From Methylobacterium sp. J-068 (GTDB lineage: Bacteria > Pseudomonadota > Alphaproteobacteria > Rhizobiales > Beijerinckiaceae): a stretch of 64,000 bases of DNA. Position 1 is the stretch's first letter. Each line of letters opens with the position of its first letter. Shown piece by piece: positions 36,235 through 46,388 of the stretch. The position numbers and the translations under genes are program-made. The stretch spans positions 186,001 to 250,000 of the forward strand of contig NZ_JAKSXY010000122.1 in assembly GCF_022829445.1 (NCBI RefSeq), given 5' to 3'. A model generated the notes under the pieces. It worked only from the letters and a program-made list of their open reading frames with translations. It had not been told where the DNA came from and made no database searches.

Positions 36235-37901
36235 GGCTGGCGGGCGTCGTCGTGTGCCGGCTCCGGCGCGGGCTTCGGGACGAGGTGCGGCAGGTGCGCC
36301 TCGTGCCAGAGGCGCAGGTGCGTCAGGGCCGGATGGTTGAGATTGCGCGCGAGGTAGCCCTCGATGCGCGGCAGGTGGGCGAGGTAGCCGGGCTTGCCGT
36401 CGCGGCGGTCGAGGCGCGCGAAGATGCCGAGGATCTTGGTGGCGCGCTGCGCCGCCAGCACCGCGTAGGCCCGGGCGAAGGCGTGCATGTCGAAATCGGG
36501 CTCCCGGGCCCGGCGCTCGCGCACGTAGAGGCCGAGCAGGCGCAGCTCGAACTCGGCCGACGCATCCACGCGGGCGTCCTGCAGCAGCGAGGCGACGTCG
36601 TAGGCCGGGTGGCCCAGCACCGCGTCCTGGAAGTCGATGACGCCGATGCGCTCGAGTCCCTCGCGCTCGGGCAGCCAGATCAGGTTCGGCGAATGGTAGT
36701 CGCGCAGGGTCCAGGTCGGGCGGGCCGGCGTGATGCTGTCGAGCACCTCGGCCCAGAGCGAGACGAATTCGGACCGCGCCGAGCCCGCCAGCTCCGCGCC
36801 CCGGATCGCCGGGCAGTACCAGTCCGGCAGCAGCTCGGTCTCGAACACCAGGGCTTCGAGATCGTAGGGCGGCAGCACGTGGTCGATGCCGTCGGCGACG
36901 GGGAGCACGCCGGGCAGCTCGGTGGCGTGGAGTTTGGCGAGCAGGCGCACCGCCTCGGCGTAGCGCTCGGGACGCGGGCCGCCCGCATCGACCACGGGCT
37001 CGGAGCCGAGATCCTCGATGATCAACAGGCCCTCGGCGAGGTCCTCGCCGTAGATGCGGGGCGCGGAGAAGCCCAGCGCCCGCAGGCCCCGGTCGACGCC
37101 CACGAAAGCGTGGACGCTCTCGGCGAGCTTCACGACGGCGCTGTAGGGACGTCCGTTGCGCACGGGCGGCCCGTCGGCGCGCGGCGGCGAGATCATCAGC
37201 ACGGCGCTCTTGCCGTCCGGCTTCACCAGCCGCTCGTAGGCGCGCGAGGAGGCGTCCCCCTGCATGGCGAGGCGGGCCGCCTCGTCCCAGCCGCTCCGCA
37301 CCAGGAGCACACGGAGGGCCCGCGCGCGCTTGAGGCGCGCGGCCATGCCGCCGCTGCCGTCGATGCGGGCGAAGCGCGCGTCGTCGCCGAACTCGGCGCG
37401 CAGCGAAAGGTCGATGGAGAGGATCGGCGCGTCGCGAGGGCCGAGGCGCTCGGGCCATTCCACGAGGGTGATCGCGGTCTCGGTCATCTCGTCGAAGCCG
37501 AGTTCGACGAGTTCGTCGGGGCTGCGCAGGCGGTAGAGGTCGGCATGCACGATCTGCCGGCCGTTGGCGGCCTCGTAGGGCTGGATCAGCGTGAAGGTCG
37601 GGCTCGGCACGTCGAGGCCGGGATCCTCGGCGAGTTCGCGGATCAGCGCGCGCGCGAGCGTGGTCTTGCCGCCGCCGAGGCCGCCGGAGAGCGCGACGAT
37701 GTCGCCGGGCAGCAGGAACTCGGCGAGGAAGCGGCCGAGATCCTCGGTGGCGCTCTCGTCGGGCAGCATGATCTCCCAGGCCGATTTCACCTCACGCTGG
37801 GGCGTGTCGGCACCATCCTCGTTCAACGCCCAACTCCTCCTCGGCCGCGCGCCGCCGCGACCCCTCGGACCGCGCGGATGTCCGCCTTCATAGCGGAGCA
37901 T
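36231..37901 (-). CDS. tsaE: Fusion of TsaE (t6A synthesis ATPase) with AmgK-like phosphotransferase
   Basis: 556 residues from ATG 37901. TTG 37826 or ATG 37769 would remove a Gly/Arg-rich leader, and the true start is uncertain. Residues ~45-170 are TsaE: Walker A GGLGGGKTT (73-81), PSPTFTLIQPY and VHADLYRL. Residues ~200-545 are an aminoglycoside-phosphotransferase-like kinase with RDYHSPN (D401, N406) and the Mg-binding VIDFQD (D423). TsaE works with TsaB/TsaD in tRNA t6A37 synthesis; AmgK phosphorylates MurNAc/GlcNAc at C1 before MurU acts. The same fusion is known in Rhizobiales. Confidence 0.9.
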   Translation of the reverse strand: MLRYEGGHPRGPRGRGGARPRRSWALNEDGADTPQREVKSAWEIMLPDESATEDLGRFLAEFLLPGDIVALSGGLGGGKTTLARALIRELAEDPGLDVPSPTFTLIQPYEAANGRQIVHADLYRLRSPDELVELGFDEMTETAITLVEWPERLGPRDAPILSIDLSLRAEFGDDARFARIDGSGGMAARLKRARALRVLLVRSGWDEAARLAMQGDASSRAYERLVKPDGKSAVLMISPPRADGPPVRNGRPYSAVVKLAESVHAFVGVDRGLRALGFSAPRIYGEDLAEGLLIIEDLGSEPVVDAGGPRPERYAEAVRLLAKLHATELPGVLPVADGIDHVLPPYDLEALVFETELLPDWYCPAIRGAELAGSARSEFVSLWAEVLDSITPARPTWTLRDYHSPNLIWLPEREGLERIGVIDFQDAVLGHPAYDVASLLQDARVDASAEFELRLLGLYVRERRAREPDFDMHAFARAYAVLAAQRATKILGIFARLDRRDGKPGYLAHLPRIEGYLARNLNHPALTHLRLWHEAHLPHLVPKPAPEPAHDDARQP

Positions 37902-37948
37902 CCTTAACCAAATCGCGGATGGGGCCGAAGGGTCCCGGCCGAGGCCGC

Positions 37949-40447
37949 CTATTCGGCCGCATCCCGGCGCGCGTTCGGCTCGGAGATCGGGAAGGTGCAG
38001 GTCACGCGGGTGCCGGCGCCGGGCGCGGATTCGAGGCTGACGGTGCCGCCGTGCAACTCGACGAAGGAGCGCACGATGGACAGGCCGAGGCCGACACCGC
38101 GATGGCGGGTGCCGAGGGTGTGGCTCTCGAACCGGTCGAACACCCGGGCGGCGACCTCGGCGGGCATGCCCTGGCCCTGGTCGGCCACCGACAGGGTGAG
38201 TTCGGAGGCGTTGCGCCGGACCTCGACCCGGACGTGCTGGCCGGGCGCGGAGAATCCGACCGCGTTGGAGAGCAGGTTGAACAGGATCTGGCGCACGCGC
38301 TTGCCGTCGGCGACGAAGCTGCCGACATCGTCGGGCACGTCGAGATCGAGGCCGATGGCGGAATCGGCGAGCCGGTCCTCGAGACCGCGCACCGCCGCCT
38401 CGACGGTGGCGCGGACATCGACCACCTCGCGGCTGAGTTCGAGCGAGCCCGCGTCAATCGAGGCGAGGTCGAGGATGTCGTTGATCATCACCAGCAGCGC
38501 GCCGGACGAGCGCATGATGTGCCCGGAATATTCGCGCTGGCGCTCGTTGAGGGCGCCCACCGTCTCGTCGCCGAGGAGCTGGGTGAAACCGATGATGTTG
38601 GTGAGCGGCGAGCGCAGCTCGTAGGAGACGTGGTTCACGAAGGTGTCGCGCAGCTGCGAGGTGCGCTCCAGCGCATCGTTCTTGTCGGTGAGCGCGCGCT
38701 CGACGTTCACGCTCGCGGTGACGTCGATGAGGGTCAGGAGCGTCGCGCCCTCGGGCAGGGGCTGGGCGGCGCAATCGAGCACCGTGCCGTCCACGATCTC
38801 CAGGCGACAGGTCAGCCCGGCGCGGCTCTCCAGCCCCGTGATGGCGCCGCGGATGTCGAGCCAGGGGTCCTCGTCGGGCGACAGCACCCGACAGGCGGCG
38901 ATGACCGCATCGACGCGGGGGCGCTCGCCGAGGGTCTCGGGGTCGAGGCGCCACAGGGTCGCGAAGGCGCGGTTGGCGAAGGTCAGGCGTCCGTCGGCGC
39001 CGAACACCGCCACGGGCTCCTTCAGGGTGTCGAGGGTCTCGGCCTGCACCCGCATCAGCGCGTTGTAGCGCGATTCGAGCTTCATGTTCTCCGAGACGTC
39101 GTCGAACAGGTAGGTCAGGCCGCCCTGCGGATTGGGATCGGCGACCACGCGGAGCGAGCGCCCGTCCGGCAGGTACCACCAGGCCTCGCTGGCCTCCACC
39201 GCCCGGTAGGCGCCGAGCACGTCGGCTTTCCAGGACTTGAAATCGGCCTGCTCGGGCAGCTTTCGGGCAGCGCGGAGCCGATCGAGGATCTCGCCGTCCA
39301 GCGGCCGGCCGTCGAGGAAGGCCTGATCGAGGTCCCAGAGCTGGCGATAGGCGGCGTTGTGGAAGATCAGCCGCTGGCGGGCGTCGAACATGGCCACGGC
39401 GGTGGGCAATTGGTCGAGGGTGCGGACATTGGCGTCCATCTGGCGCTGGAGGTCGGCGCGCACGCTCTCCAGTTCCGAGACGTCGACCGCGATGCCGACC
39501 CGGCCGGTCTCGATGGCGGATTCCGTGACGTCGAGGGTGCGCCGCCCTCCCGCCACGACGGCCGAGAGGCGATGCGCCGCCCGCCCCCCGCTCGCGAGGC
39601 GTCCCCCGTCGTCCCGGGTGATGAGGTCGCGGGCCTGACGATCGAGCAATTCGATGCCGCCCTCGAGGGTGTTCTCGCGGGTGCCCCCCTCGACCGCCGC
39701 CACGTAGGCAAGGTTGACCCAGGCGAGCAGGCCGTTGCGGTTGCGGCGCCAGACCGGCTGGGGAATCGCGTCGAGGAGACTGGTCAGAGCCGAGAGGCTG
39801 CGCCGCGCCTCGTAGAGGGTGATGCGCAGGTCGATGAGCTCGCGCTTCTCGTCGGTGGTCTCGCGCAGGCGCAGGATGGCGCGGCCGGAGAGCGCCTGAC
39901 CGTGCGCGTCGATGAAGCGCCCGGATTGCGTGCGCAGGCTCAGGCGAAAGCCGGTGCCGCGCGCCCGAAGGCTCTCGATGGCCGTGTTCAGGGCGTCGGC
40001 ATCGACGGCGTGCAGCCAGCTCTCGAAACCCAGGAACGCCGTCTGGATGTCCCCGGACAGGCGCTTGCCGTCGACGAGGCCGACATCGCCCTCCACCGTC
40101 GGCGCGCCGCGCCCAGACCACGTCACGATGATCTGGCGCTCGGCGTTGAGCAGCATCTCGGCGCGGTCATGGGCGCCGCGCAGCGCCGTCAGTTCCGTCA
40201 CGAGATCCCGCTCGCGCCGGGTCCAGCGGCTGCGCTCGCGCATGTGCAGGAGCGCCACGATGGTCGAGAAGACCGTCAGCCCGATCAGAATCGCGAGGCC
40301 GGCGGCATTGTGGGTGTGCTGCCCGAACCCCGCGGCGACCGCGCCGGCGTCCATTCCCTGACCGATCGCGCGCGCCGGAGTTCCGGCCACGGCGACGACG
40401 AGAGAGCCGGCGCACAGGACCGCGCGCGCCGTTCGATCGACCCTCAT
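37949..40447 (-). CDS. divL: DivL-like PAS sensor kinase with tyrosine in place of phospho-histidine
   Basis: 832 residues from ATG 40447; an earlier in-frame start at 40504 adds a basic leader. Signal-like segment and TM at the N-terminus (~2-28 and ~48-68), several PAS domains (~230-600), then a HisKA-like helix pair reading HVSYELRSPLTNIIG, where Y609 replaces the usual His. HATPase_c motifs are intact (NLLSNAVGFS, VADQGQGMP, GVGLGLSIV). The Tyr variant is the hallmark of DivL, which controls the CckA-ChpT-CtrA phosphorelay. It lies downstream of ahcY and upstream of tsaE, as in related genomes. Confidence 0.85.
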   Translation of the reverse strand: MRVDRTARAVLCAGSLVVAVAGTPARAIGQGMDAGAVAAGFGQHTHNAAGLAILIGLTVFSTIVALLHMRERSRWTRRERDLVTELTALRGAHDRAEMLLNAERQIIVTWSGRGAPTVEGDVGLVDGKRLSGDIQTAFLGFESWLHAVDADALNTAIESLRARGTGFRLSLRTQSGRFIDAHGQALSGRAILRLRETTDEKRELIDLRITLYEARRSLSALTSLLDAIPQPVWRRNRNGLLAWVNLAYVAAVEGGTRENTLEGGIELLDRQARDLITRDDGGRLASGGRAAHRLSAVVAGGRRTLDVTESAIETGRVGIAVDVSELESVRADLQRQMDANVRTLDQLPTAVAMFDARQRLIFHNAAYRQLWDLDQAFLDGRPLDGEILDRLRAARKLPEQADFKSWKADVLGAYRAVEASEAWWYLPDGRSLRVVADPNPQGGLTYLFDDVSENMKLESRYNALMRVQAETLDTLKEPVAVFGADGRLTFANRAFATLWRLDPETLGERPRVDAVIAACRVLSPDEDPWLDIRGAITGLESRAGLTCRLEIVDGTVLDCAAQPLPEGATLLTLIDVTASVNVERALTDKNDALERTSQLRDTFVNHVSYELRSPLTNIIGFTQLLGDETVGALNERQREYSGHIMRSSGALLVMINDILDLASIDAGSLELSREVVDVRATVEAAVRGLEDRLADSAIGLDLDVPDDVGSFVADGKRVRQILFNLLSNAVGFSAPGQHVRVEVRRNASELTLSVADQGQGMPAEVAARVFDRFESHTLGTRHRGVGLGLSIVRSFVELHGGTVSLESAPGAGTRVTCTFPISEPNARRDAAE

Positions 40448-40655
40448 GATCCGTCCCGCCTCCACGAATCTTCGATGAGGCGCCAAGATGCGCCCTTCCC
40501 GCAACCGCCCGAAGGCCGGCCGCGAGCCACTCCATCTGAGGAATCAGCCCACACTAGCGCGAGGCGGAATCGCACCGGAAGAGGGTTAAGCTTAACTTTA
40601 GGGGCTTGACCCGCGATGGCCCGCGGAGGGCGCAGAAAAGCCACACCGCGCCGCC

Positions 40656-40676
40656 TGTCCGGCCGGAGGCCGGACA
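40656..40676 (-). terminator. Second hairpin downstream of ahcY
   Basis: TGTCCGGCC-GGA-GGCCGGACA forms a perfect 9-bp stem, placed just beyond the first ahcY terminator hairpin in the direction of transcription. It may act as a back-up terminator or shape the divL leader. Confidence 0.55.
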
Positions 40677-40680
40677 CGAA

Positions 40681-40706
40681 GAAGCCCGGCGCAGAGGCCG
40701 GGCTTC
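40681..40706 (-). terminator. Terminator hairpin downstream of ahcY
   Basis: GAAGCCCGGC-GCAGAG-GCCGGGCTTC, a perfect 10-bp stem, 52 bp after the ahcY stop codon. On the minus strand it is followed by TTCGTGTCC rather than a long U-run. Confidence 0.7.
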
Positions 40707-40757
40707 GGTTCGTGTCTCAGCGGCGGTGGAGGCGCGTCCTGAGGAGCGCCGGCCGGC

Positions 40758-42158
<1,401 letters not shown>

Positions 42159-42230
42159 GTGGTCCTCTCTCCGTCGTTCTCTGCGTCTGGCCGGGGCTAT
42201 AGCAGCGTGGGACGCCCGAGGCAATCAAGA

Positions 42231-42248
42231 TATAAAGATGTCTTTATA
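42231..42248 (-). promoter_or_regulatory. SahR-like palindromic operator upstream of ahcY
   Basis: TATAAAGA-TG-TCTTTATA is a perfect 8-bp inverted repeat with a 2-bp centre, AT-rich in GC-rich surroundings, 73 bp upstream of the ahcY ATG and 157 bp upstream of the divergent secreted-protein gene. ArsR-type SahR regulators that sense S-adenosylhomocysteine use AT-rich palindromes of this kind ahead of ahcY in proteobacteria. The regulator gene is not in the window, so the assignment rests on motif and target. Confidence 0.6.
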
Positions 42249-42404
42249 CGAATGATTCCAACCGCGACTGGATCGGGCGATCCGGTTGCGCCGCGCGATG
42301 AAACCCGCTTAGCGTGTATTTCAGCGGGCAGGTCGTGCCTGCGCCCGGCCCGTCCCCGGCGCGGACGTCCGGGGGTTTCGGAATGCGGAGGGTTGGAGAA
42401 AACG

Positions 42405-42812
42405 ATGAGACCGCACCTTGTCCTGGCGGCTCTGACGAGCCTGATCGGCACCGTGGACGCGGGCGCGTTCCCCGCACGCATGCGGACCTTCGAGAAGGTC
42501 GTCTCCGCGGGCCATACGCTGACGGTCGCCTCGTTCTCGTCCCTCGACCCGACCTGCCGGTCGCTCGGCCCCATGTCGGTCAGCCTGATCGATACCGCCC
42601 ATGACGGCCGCGTTCAGGTGGAAGAGGGGCGCGACTTTCCGAGCTTCTCGACCCTCAACACGCGCTCGCGCTGCAATTCCCGCAAGGTGCCGACGACTTT
42701 CGTGCGCTATACCCCGTCCCCCGGCTACACCGGCGAGGACGAGTTCGCGCTCGAGTTCGTCAGCCCCGGGGGCGATGTCGGGCGCGCGCGCTTCCACATC
42801 ACGGTCCGCTGA
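42405..42812 (+). CDS. Small secreted protein with Ig-like beta-sandwich features
   Basis: 135 residues from ATG 42405. A short signal peptide (MRPHLVLAALTSLIGTVDAGA) is followed by a domain ending YTPSPGYTGEDEFALEFVSPGGDVGRARFHITV, resembling the last strands of bacterial Ig/cadherin-like repeats. Two cysteines (TCRSLG and SRCNSRK) could form a disulfide. Shares the 246-bp divergent region with ahcY. Role unknown; secretion to the periplasm or medium is the only firm inference. Confidence 0.75.
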   Translation: MRPHLVLAALTSLIGTVDAGAFPARMRTFEKVVSAGHTLTVASFSSLDPTCRSLGPMSVSLIDTAHDGRVQVEEGRDFPSFSTLNTRSRCNSRKVPTTFVRYTPSPGYTGEDEFALEFVSPGGDVGRARFHITVR

Positions 42813-42873
42813 TCGCGGACCGCGTCTCGGGCAGCCCGCGCGGCACGGGACGGGCCCCTCCGGTTGGGTTCCT

Positions 42874-44157
42874 TCAGGCGGCGGCGCGATCGGGCGCGGC
42901 GAGTTCGTCGGCGGGACCGAAGAATTCGTAGCGGATGCGCTCCGCCGGTACCCCCAGACGGGCCAGGCCGTGGACGAGGGCCGCCAGGAAGGGCTTGGGA
43001 CCGCACAGGTAATAGGTCGCCCGGTCGACCGGCGTCGCGGCGGCGAGGTCCTCGGCCGTGATCAGCCCGGCGGCGTCATAGTCGCGACCGGGCACGTCGG
43101 TCGCCTCGGGCGCGGAGTAGACGGTCCGCACCCGCACCGTGGAGGCCCGTTCGGCCAGGGCCCGGACATGCGCGCGCAGGGCATGCACGCGTCCGTTGCG
43201 GGCGGCGTGGACGAACCAGACCGGCCGCGTCGAATCGGTCTCGACCAGGGTCTCCAGCATGCTGACCATCGGCGTCAGGCCCACGCCGCCGCTGACGAGG
43301 ACCAGGGGTCCGGTCCCTTCCTCCAGGAAGAAGTCGCCGGCGGGGGGCGCCAGCCTGACGATCGTGCCGGGTCCGGCCGAGGCATGAAGCCAGTTCGAGA
43401 CGAGGCCGGCCGGGGCGGCGGCACCCTCACCGGCCGGGCCGGCGGCGTCCTCGCTAACAGGGCCGGCGGCGGCTTGGCGCTTCACCGTGATCCGATAGGC
43501 CCGCGCGTTGGGTGCGCAGGAGATCGAGTAGTTGCGCGTGAGGCTGCCCCGGTCGGGAATCTCCAACCGCACTCCAAGATATTGCCCCGGCGCATGCCGG
43601 GCGACCGCGCCGCCGTCACGCGGGACCAGCACGAAGGAGCGGATGACCTCGCTCTCCTGCGCCACGCTCTCGATCACGAAATCGCGCCAGCCGTTCCAGC
43701 CGCCGGGCCGGTGCGCGAGGTCGCGGTAGAGCGAGGCCTCGCGCCCGATCAGGATGTCGGCCAGGAGCCAGTACGCCTCCCCCCAGGCGGCGCAGATCTC
43801 GGCCGTGGCGGCATCCCCCAGCACATCCTGGATCGCGCCGAGCAGAGCCTCGGCCACGGCGGGGTAGTGCTCCGGCAGGATGTTCAATGTCACGTGCTTC
43901 TGGGCGATGCGCTCGACCGCACCGCCCAGAACACCGAGGTCGTCGATGTGGCGGGCATAGGCAAGGACCGCCAGGGCCAGCGCCTTCGGCTGCGAACCGG
44001 TCGCGCCATGATGCGACTGGTTGAACAGGTCGCGCATCGCGGGGTCGCGAAACAGGCGCTCGTACATGCGGGTGGTGATGGCGAGGCCGTGGGCTTCGAG
44101 GGCCGGGACGGTGGCCTTGATCAGGGCGATGGTGGAGGGCGTCAGGGTTGAGGACAC
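42874..44157 (-). CDS. hmp: Flavohaemoglobin (nitric oxide dioxygenase)
   Basis: 427 residues from a GTG start with GGAG upstream. N-terminal globin (~1-140) with proximal H88 (IAQKHVTLNI) and Y32 in the B10 region; FAD domain with RNYSIS and NAD domain with VSGGVGLTPM and WFVHAARN. It oxidises NO to nitrate. It is longer than the ~400-residue norm because of an Ala/Gly/Pro-rich stretch at residues ~229-250, in the loop before GLVSNWLH. Divergent from nsrR, with an NsrR-type operator between them. Confidence 0.95.
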   Translation of the reverse strand: MSSTLTPSTIALIKATVPALEAHGLAITTRMYERLFRDPAMRDLFNQSHHGATGSQPKALALAVLAYARHIDDLGVLGGAVERIAQKHVTLNILPEHYPAVAEALLGAIQDVLGDAATAEICAAWGEAYWLLADILIGREASLYRDLAHRPGGWNGWRDFVIESVAQESEVIRSFVLVPRDGGAVARHAPGQYLGVRLEIPDRGSLTRNYSISCAPNARAYRITVKRQAAAGPVSEDAAGPAGEGAAAPAGLVSNWLHASAGPGTIVRLAPPAGDFFLEEGTGPLVLVSGGVGLTPMVSMLETLVETDSTRPVWFVHAARNGRVHALRAHVRALAERASTVRVRTVYSAPEATDVPGRDYDAAGLITAEDLAAATPVDRATYYLCGPKPFLAALVHGLARLGVPAERIRYEFFGPADELAAPDRAAA

Positions 44158-44168
44158 GAATCACTCCA

Positions 44169-44191
44169 AAGGTCTATAAGCCATACACCTT
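44169..44191. promoter_or_regulatory. NsrR-type operator in the hmp-nsrR intergenic region
   Basis: AAGGTCTATAAGCCATACACCTT (23 bp) is an 11-1-11 inverted repeat: outer arms AAGGTCTAT and ATACACCTT match at 8 of 9 positions. This spacing and the AAGRTG-N-CATCTT-like ends match NsrR binding sites. It lies 12 bp upstream of the hmp start and 59 bp from the nsrR start. Confidence 0.75.
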
Positions 44192-44249
44192 TTAAACCAT
44201 CGCAGGTTAATGATACAAGCGCGATGTACCTTCTGCCTCAGGAGCGGCG

Positions 44250-44711
44250 ATGCGTCTGACCCGCTACACCGACTACGCCCTGCGAACGCTGATCTATCTC
44301 GCGCTGCACGAGCCGCGCATGAGTTCGATCGGCGGCATCGCGCAGGCCTACGGCATCTCCGAGAGCCACCTGACGAAGGTGGTTCACCAGCTGGGGCGGG
44401 CCGGTCTGGTGCGAACCCTGCGCGGACGCGGCGGGGGCCTTCGCCTCGGCAGATCGCCGGCCGAGATCGTCATCGGCGCGGTGGTGCGCGAGACGGAGGA
44501 GGACCTCGCCCTGGTGGAATGCTTCTCGGGCGGACCTTGCGCGATCAGCCCGTGCTGTCGCCTGCGGGGCGCCATCGGAGAGGCGCTCGCCGCCTTCCTG
44601 GCGGTGCTCGACGGCTACACCCTGGCCGACCTCGTGGAGCCGGGCGCGGCGAACGATCTGACGCGGCTGCTGGGGTTGCCGCCGGCCGGGGACATCGCGC
44701 GGGCGTCCTGA
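44250..44711 (+). CDS. nsrR: Rrf2-family NO-sensing repressor NsrR
   Basis: 153 residues. Rrf2 winged helix (MRLTRYTDYALRTLIYLALH, ESHLTKVVHQLGRAGLV) and the three iron-sulfur cysteines C91, C97 and C102 in VECFSGGPCAISPC, the NsrR spacing. NsrR holds an Fe-S cluster that NO destroys, releasing its targets. Divergent from hmp, its classic target, with an operator in the 92-bp gap. The start ATG has CAGGAG upstream. Confidence 0.93.
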   Translation: MRLTRYTDYALRTLIYLALHEPRMSSIGGIAQAYGISESHLTKVVHQLGRAGLVRTLRGRGGGLRLGRSPAEIVIGAVVRETEEDLALVECFSGGPCAISPCCRLRGAIGEALAAFLAVLDGYTLADLVEPGAANDLTRLLGLPPAGDIARAS

Positions 44712-44735
44712 GGCACCAGACGGTCCGCGACGGTC

Positions 44736-46388
44736 TCAGCCCTCGTCCCGCAATTGCCGCCGGATGATCTTGCCCGTGGTCGTCATCGGCAGGCTGTCCC
44801 GGAACGCGATCTCGCGCGGGTATTCATGGGCCGAGAGGCGGGTGCGCACGAAGGCCTGGATCTCGGCGGCGAGGTCGTCCGAGGCGGTGAAGCCCTCGCG
44901 CAGGACCACGAAGGCCTTGACGATCTGGGTGCGCAGCGGGTCCGGCTTGCCCACGGCGGCGGCGAGCGCCACGGCCGGATGGGCGCCGAGGCAATCCTCG
45001 ATCTCGGTCGGGCCGATGCGGTAGGCCGCCGAGGTGATGAGGTCGTCCTCGCGCCCGACGAAATGGACGTAGCCGTCCGCGTCGCGCCGGGCGGTGTCGC
45101 CGGTGAGCATCCAGTCGCCGGAGAACTTCCGCTCCGTGGCCTCGGGCTGGTTCCAGTAGCGCAAGAACATCACCGGGTCGGGCCGCGCGACGGCGATCTC
45201 ACCGGACTCGTCGATGCCGGCCTCGCTGCCATCGGCGCGCAGGATCGCGACGCGGTGGCCGGGCACCGGACGCCCGGTGGAGCCGGCGCGCGCCACCCCG
45301 GCCGCCGGACAGGCGGCGAGCACGAGGTTGCACTCGGTCTGGCCATAGGCTTCGCCGATGGTGAGGCCGAGCTCGGCGCGCGCCCACGCGAAGGTCTCGG
45401 GGCCGAGGGCCTCGCCGGCGGAGGCGATGTTGCGCAGGCGCGACAGGTCGAAGCGCGCGCGGGGCGCGGACACGCTGCGCAGCATCCTGAGGGCCGTCGG
45501 CGGCAGGAACACGGTGGTGATCGCCTGCTCGGCGATATGGCGGAAGGCGGCTTCCGGCTCGAAGCGGAAGCTGGGGCAGGCCACCACCGGCACGCCGAGA
45601 TGCAGGCTCGGCAGCGTCGCGTTGAGGAGGCCGCCGGCCCAGGCCCAGTCCGAGGGCGTCCACATCCGGTCATCGGGCCTGGGCGGAAAGTCGTGCATCA
45701 TCAGGAAGCCGGGCAGGTGCCCGAGCAGCACCCGGTGGGCATGCAGCGCGCCCTTGGCCGGCCCCGTGGTGCCGGAGGTGTAGATCATCAGGGCGGGATC
45801 GTCGGCCCGCGTGTCGAAGGCGGCGAAGCCCTCGGGCGCCTCGGCCATCAGCGTGGCGGCGCAGACCGCCCCGTCAAGCGCGCCGTCCGTGCAGAGAACG
45901 AGTTCGAGGTCCGGCAGGTCGGCGCGGATCGACGCGAGCTTCTCGAGCCCGGCCGCATCGGTGACGAGGACGCGCGCGCCCGAATCGGCGAGCCGGTAGC
46001 GCAGGGCGTCGGGCCCGAACAGGCCGGCGAGCGGCAGCGCGATCGCCCCCAGCTTGTAGGCGGCCGCATGGGCGACCACCACGGCGGCCGATTGCGGCAG
46101 CAGGACACCGATCCGATCACCGGGTTCGATCCCCCGCGCCCGAAGCCCCGCCGCGAAGCGGTCGGATCGGGCGCGCAGCTGCCCGAAGGTCGTCTCCGTG
46201 ACGCGGGCGCCGACCACCTCCTGGATCGCGACCCGGTCGGGCGCGCGCGTGCCCCAGCGGTCGCAGACATCGACGCCGATATTGTAGCGGTCGGGAATGT
46301 CCCAGGCGAAACCGGCGACGAGCCCGGCATAGTCGGCAGCGGGTCTCAGCACGGTGGCGGACTCAGGCCTCGCGAGCCTTGAAGGCAC
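44736..46388 (-). CDS. AMP-forming acyl-CoA synthetase
   Basis: 550 residues. The phosphate-binding motif is YTSGTTGPAKGALHAH; A5/A8 motifs are AYGQTECNLV and SGDWMLTGDTARRDADGY, and the catalytic lysine is in TTTGKIIRR near the C-terminus. It activates a carboxylic acid to its CoA thioester through an acyl-adenylate; the family placement is near acetyl/medium-chain (ACSM-like) synthetases, but the substrate cannot be read from sequence. ATG 46388 overlaps the nitroreductase end by 26 bp; the GTG at 46352 avoids this and may be the real start. Confidence 0.9.
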   Translation of the reverse strand: MPSRLARPESATVLRPAADYAGLVAGFAWDIPDRYNIGVDVCDRWGTRAPDRVAIQEVVGARVTETTFGQLRARSDRFAAGLRARGIEPGDRIGVLLPQSAAVVVAHAAAYKLGAIALPLAGLFGPDALRYRLADSGARVLVTDAAGLEKLASIRADLPDLELVLCTDGALDGAVCAATLMAEAPEGFAAFDTRADDPALMIYTSGTTGPAKGALHAHRVLLGHLPGFLMMHDFPPRPDDRMWTPSDWAWAGGLLNATLPSLHLGVPVVACPSFRFEPEAAFRHIAEQAITTVFLPPTALRMLRSVSAPRARFDLSRLRNIASAGEALGPETFAWARAELGLTIGEAYGQTECNLVLAACPAAGVARAGSTGRPVPGHRVAILRADGSEAGIDESGEIAVARPDPVMFLRYWNQPEATERKFSGDWMLTGDTARRDADGYVHFVGREDDLITSAAYRIGPTEIEDCLGAHPAVALAAAVGKPDPLRTQIVKAFVVLREGFTASDDLAAEIQAFVRTRLSAHEYPREIAFRDSLPMTTTGKIIRRQLRDEG

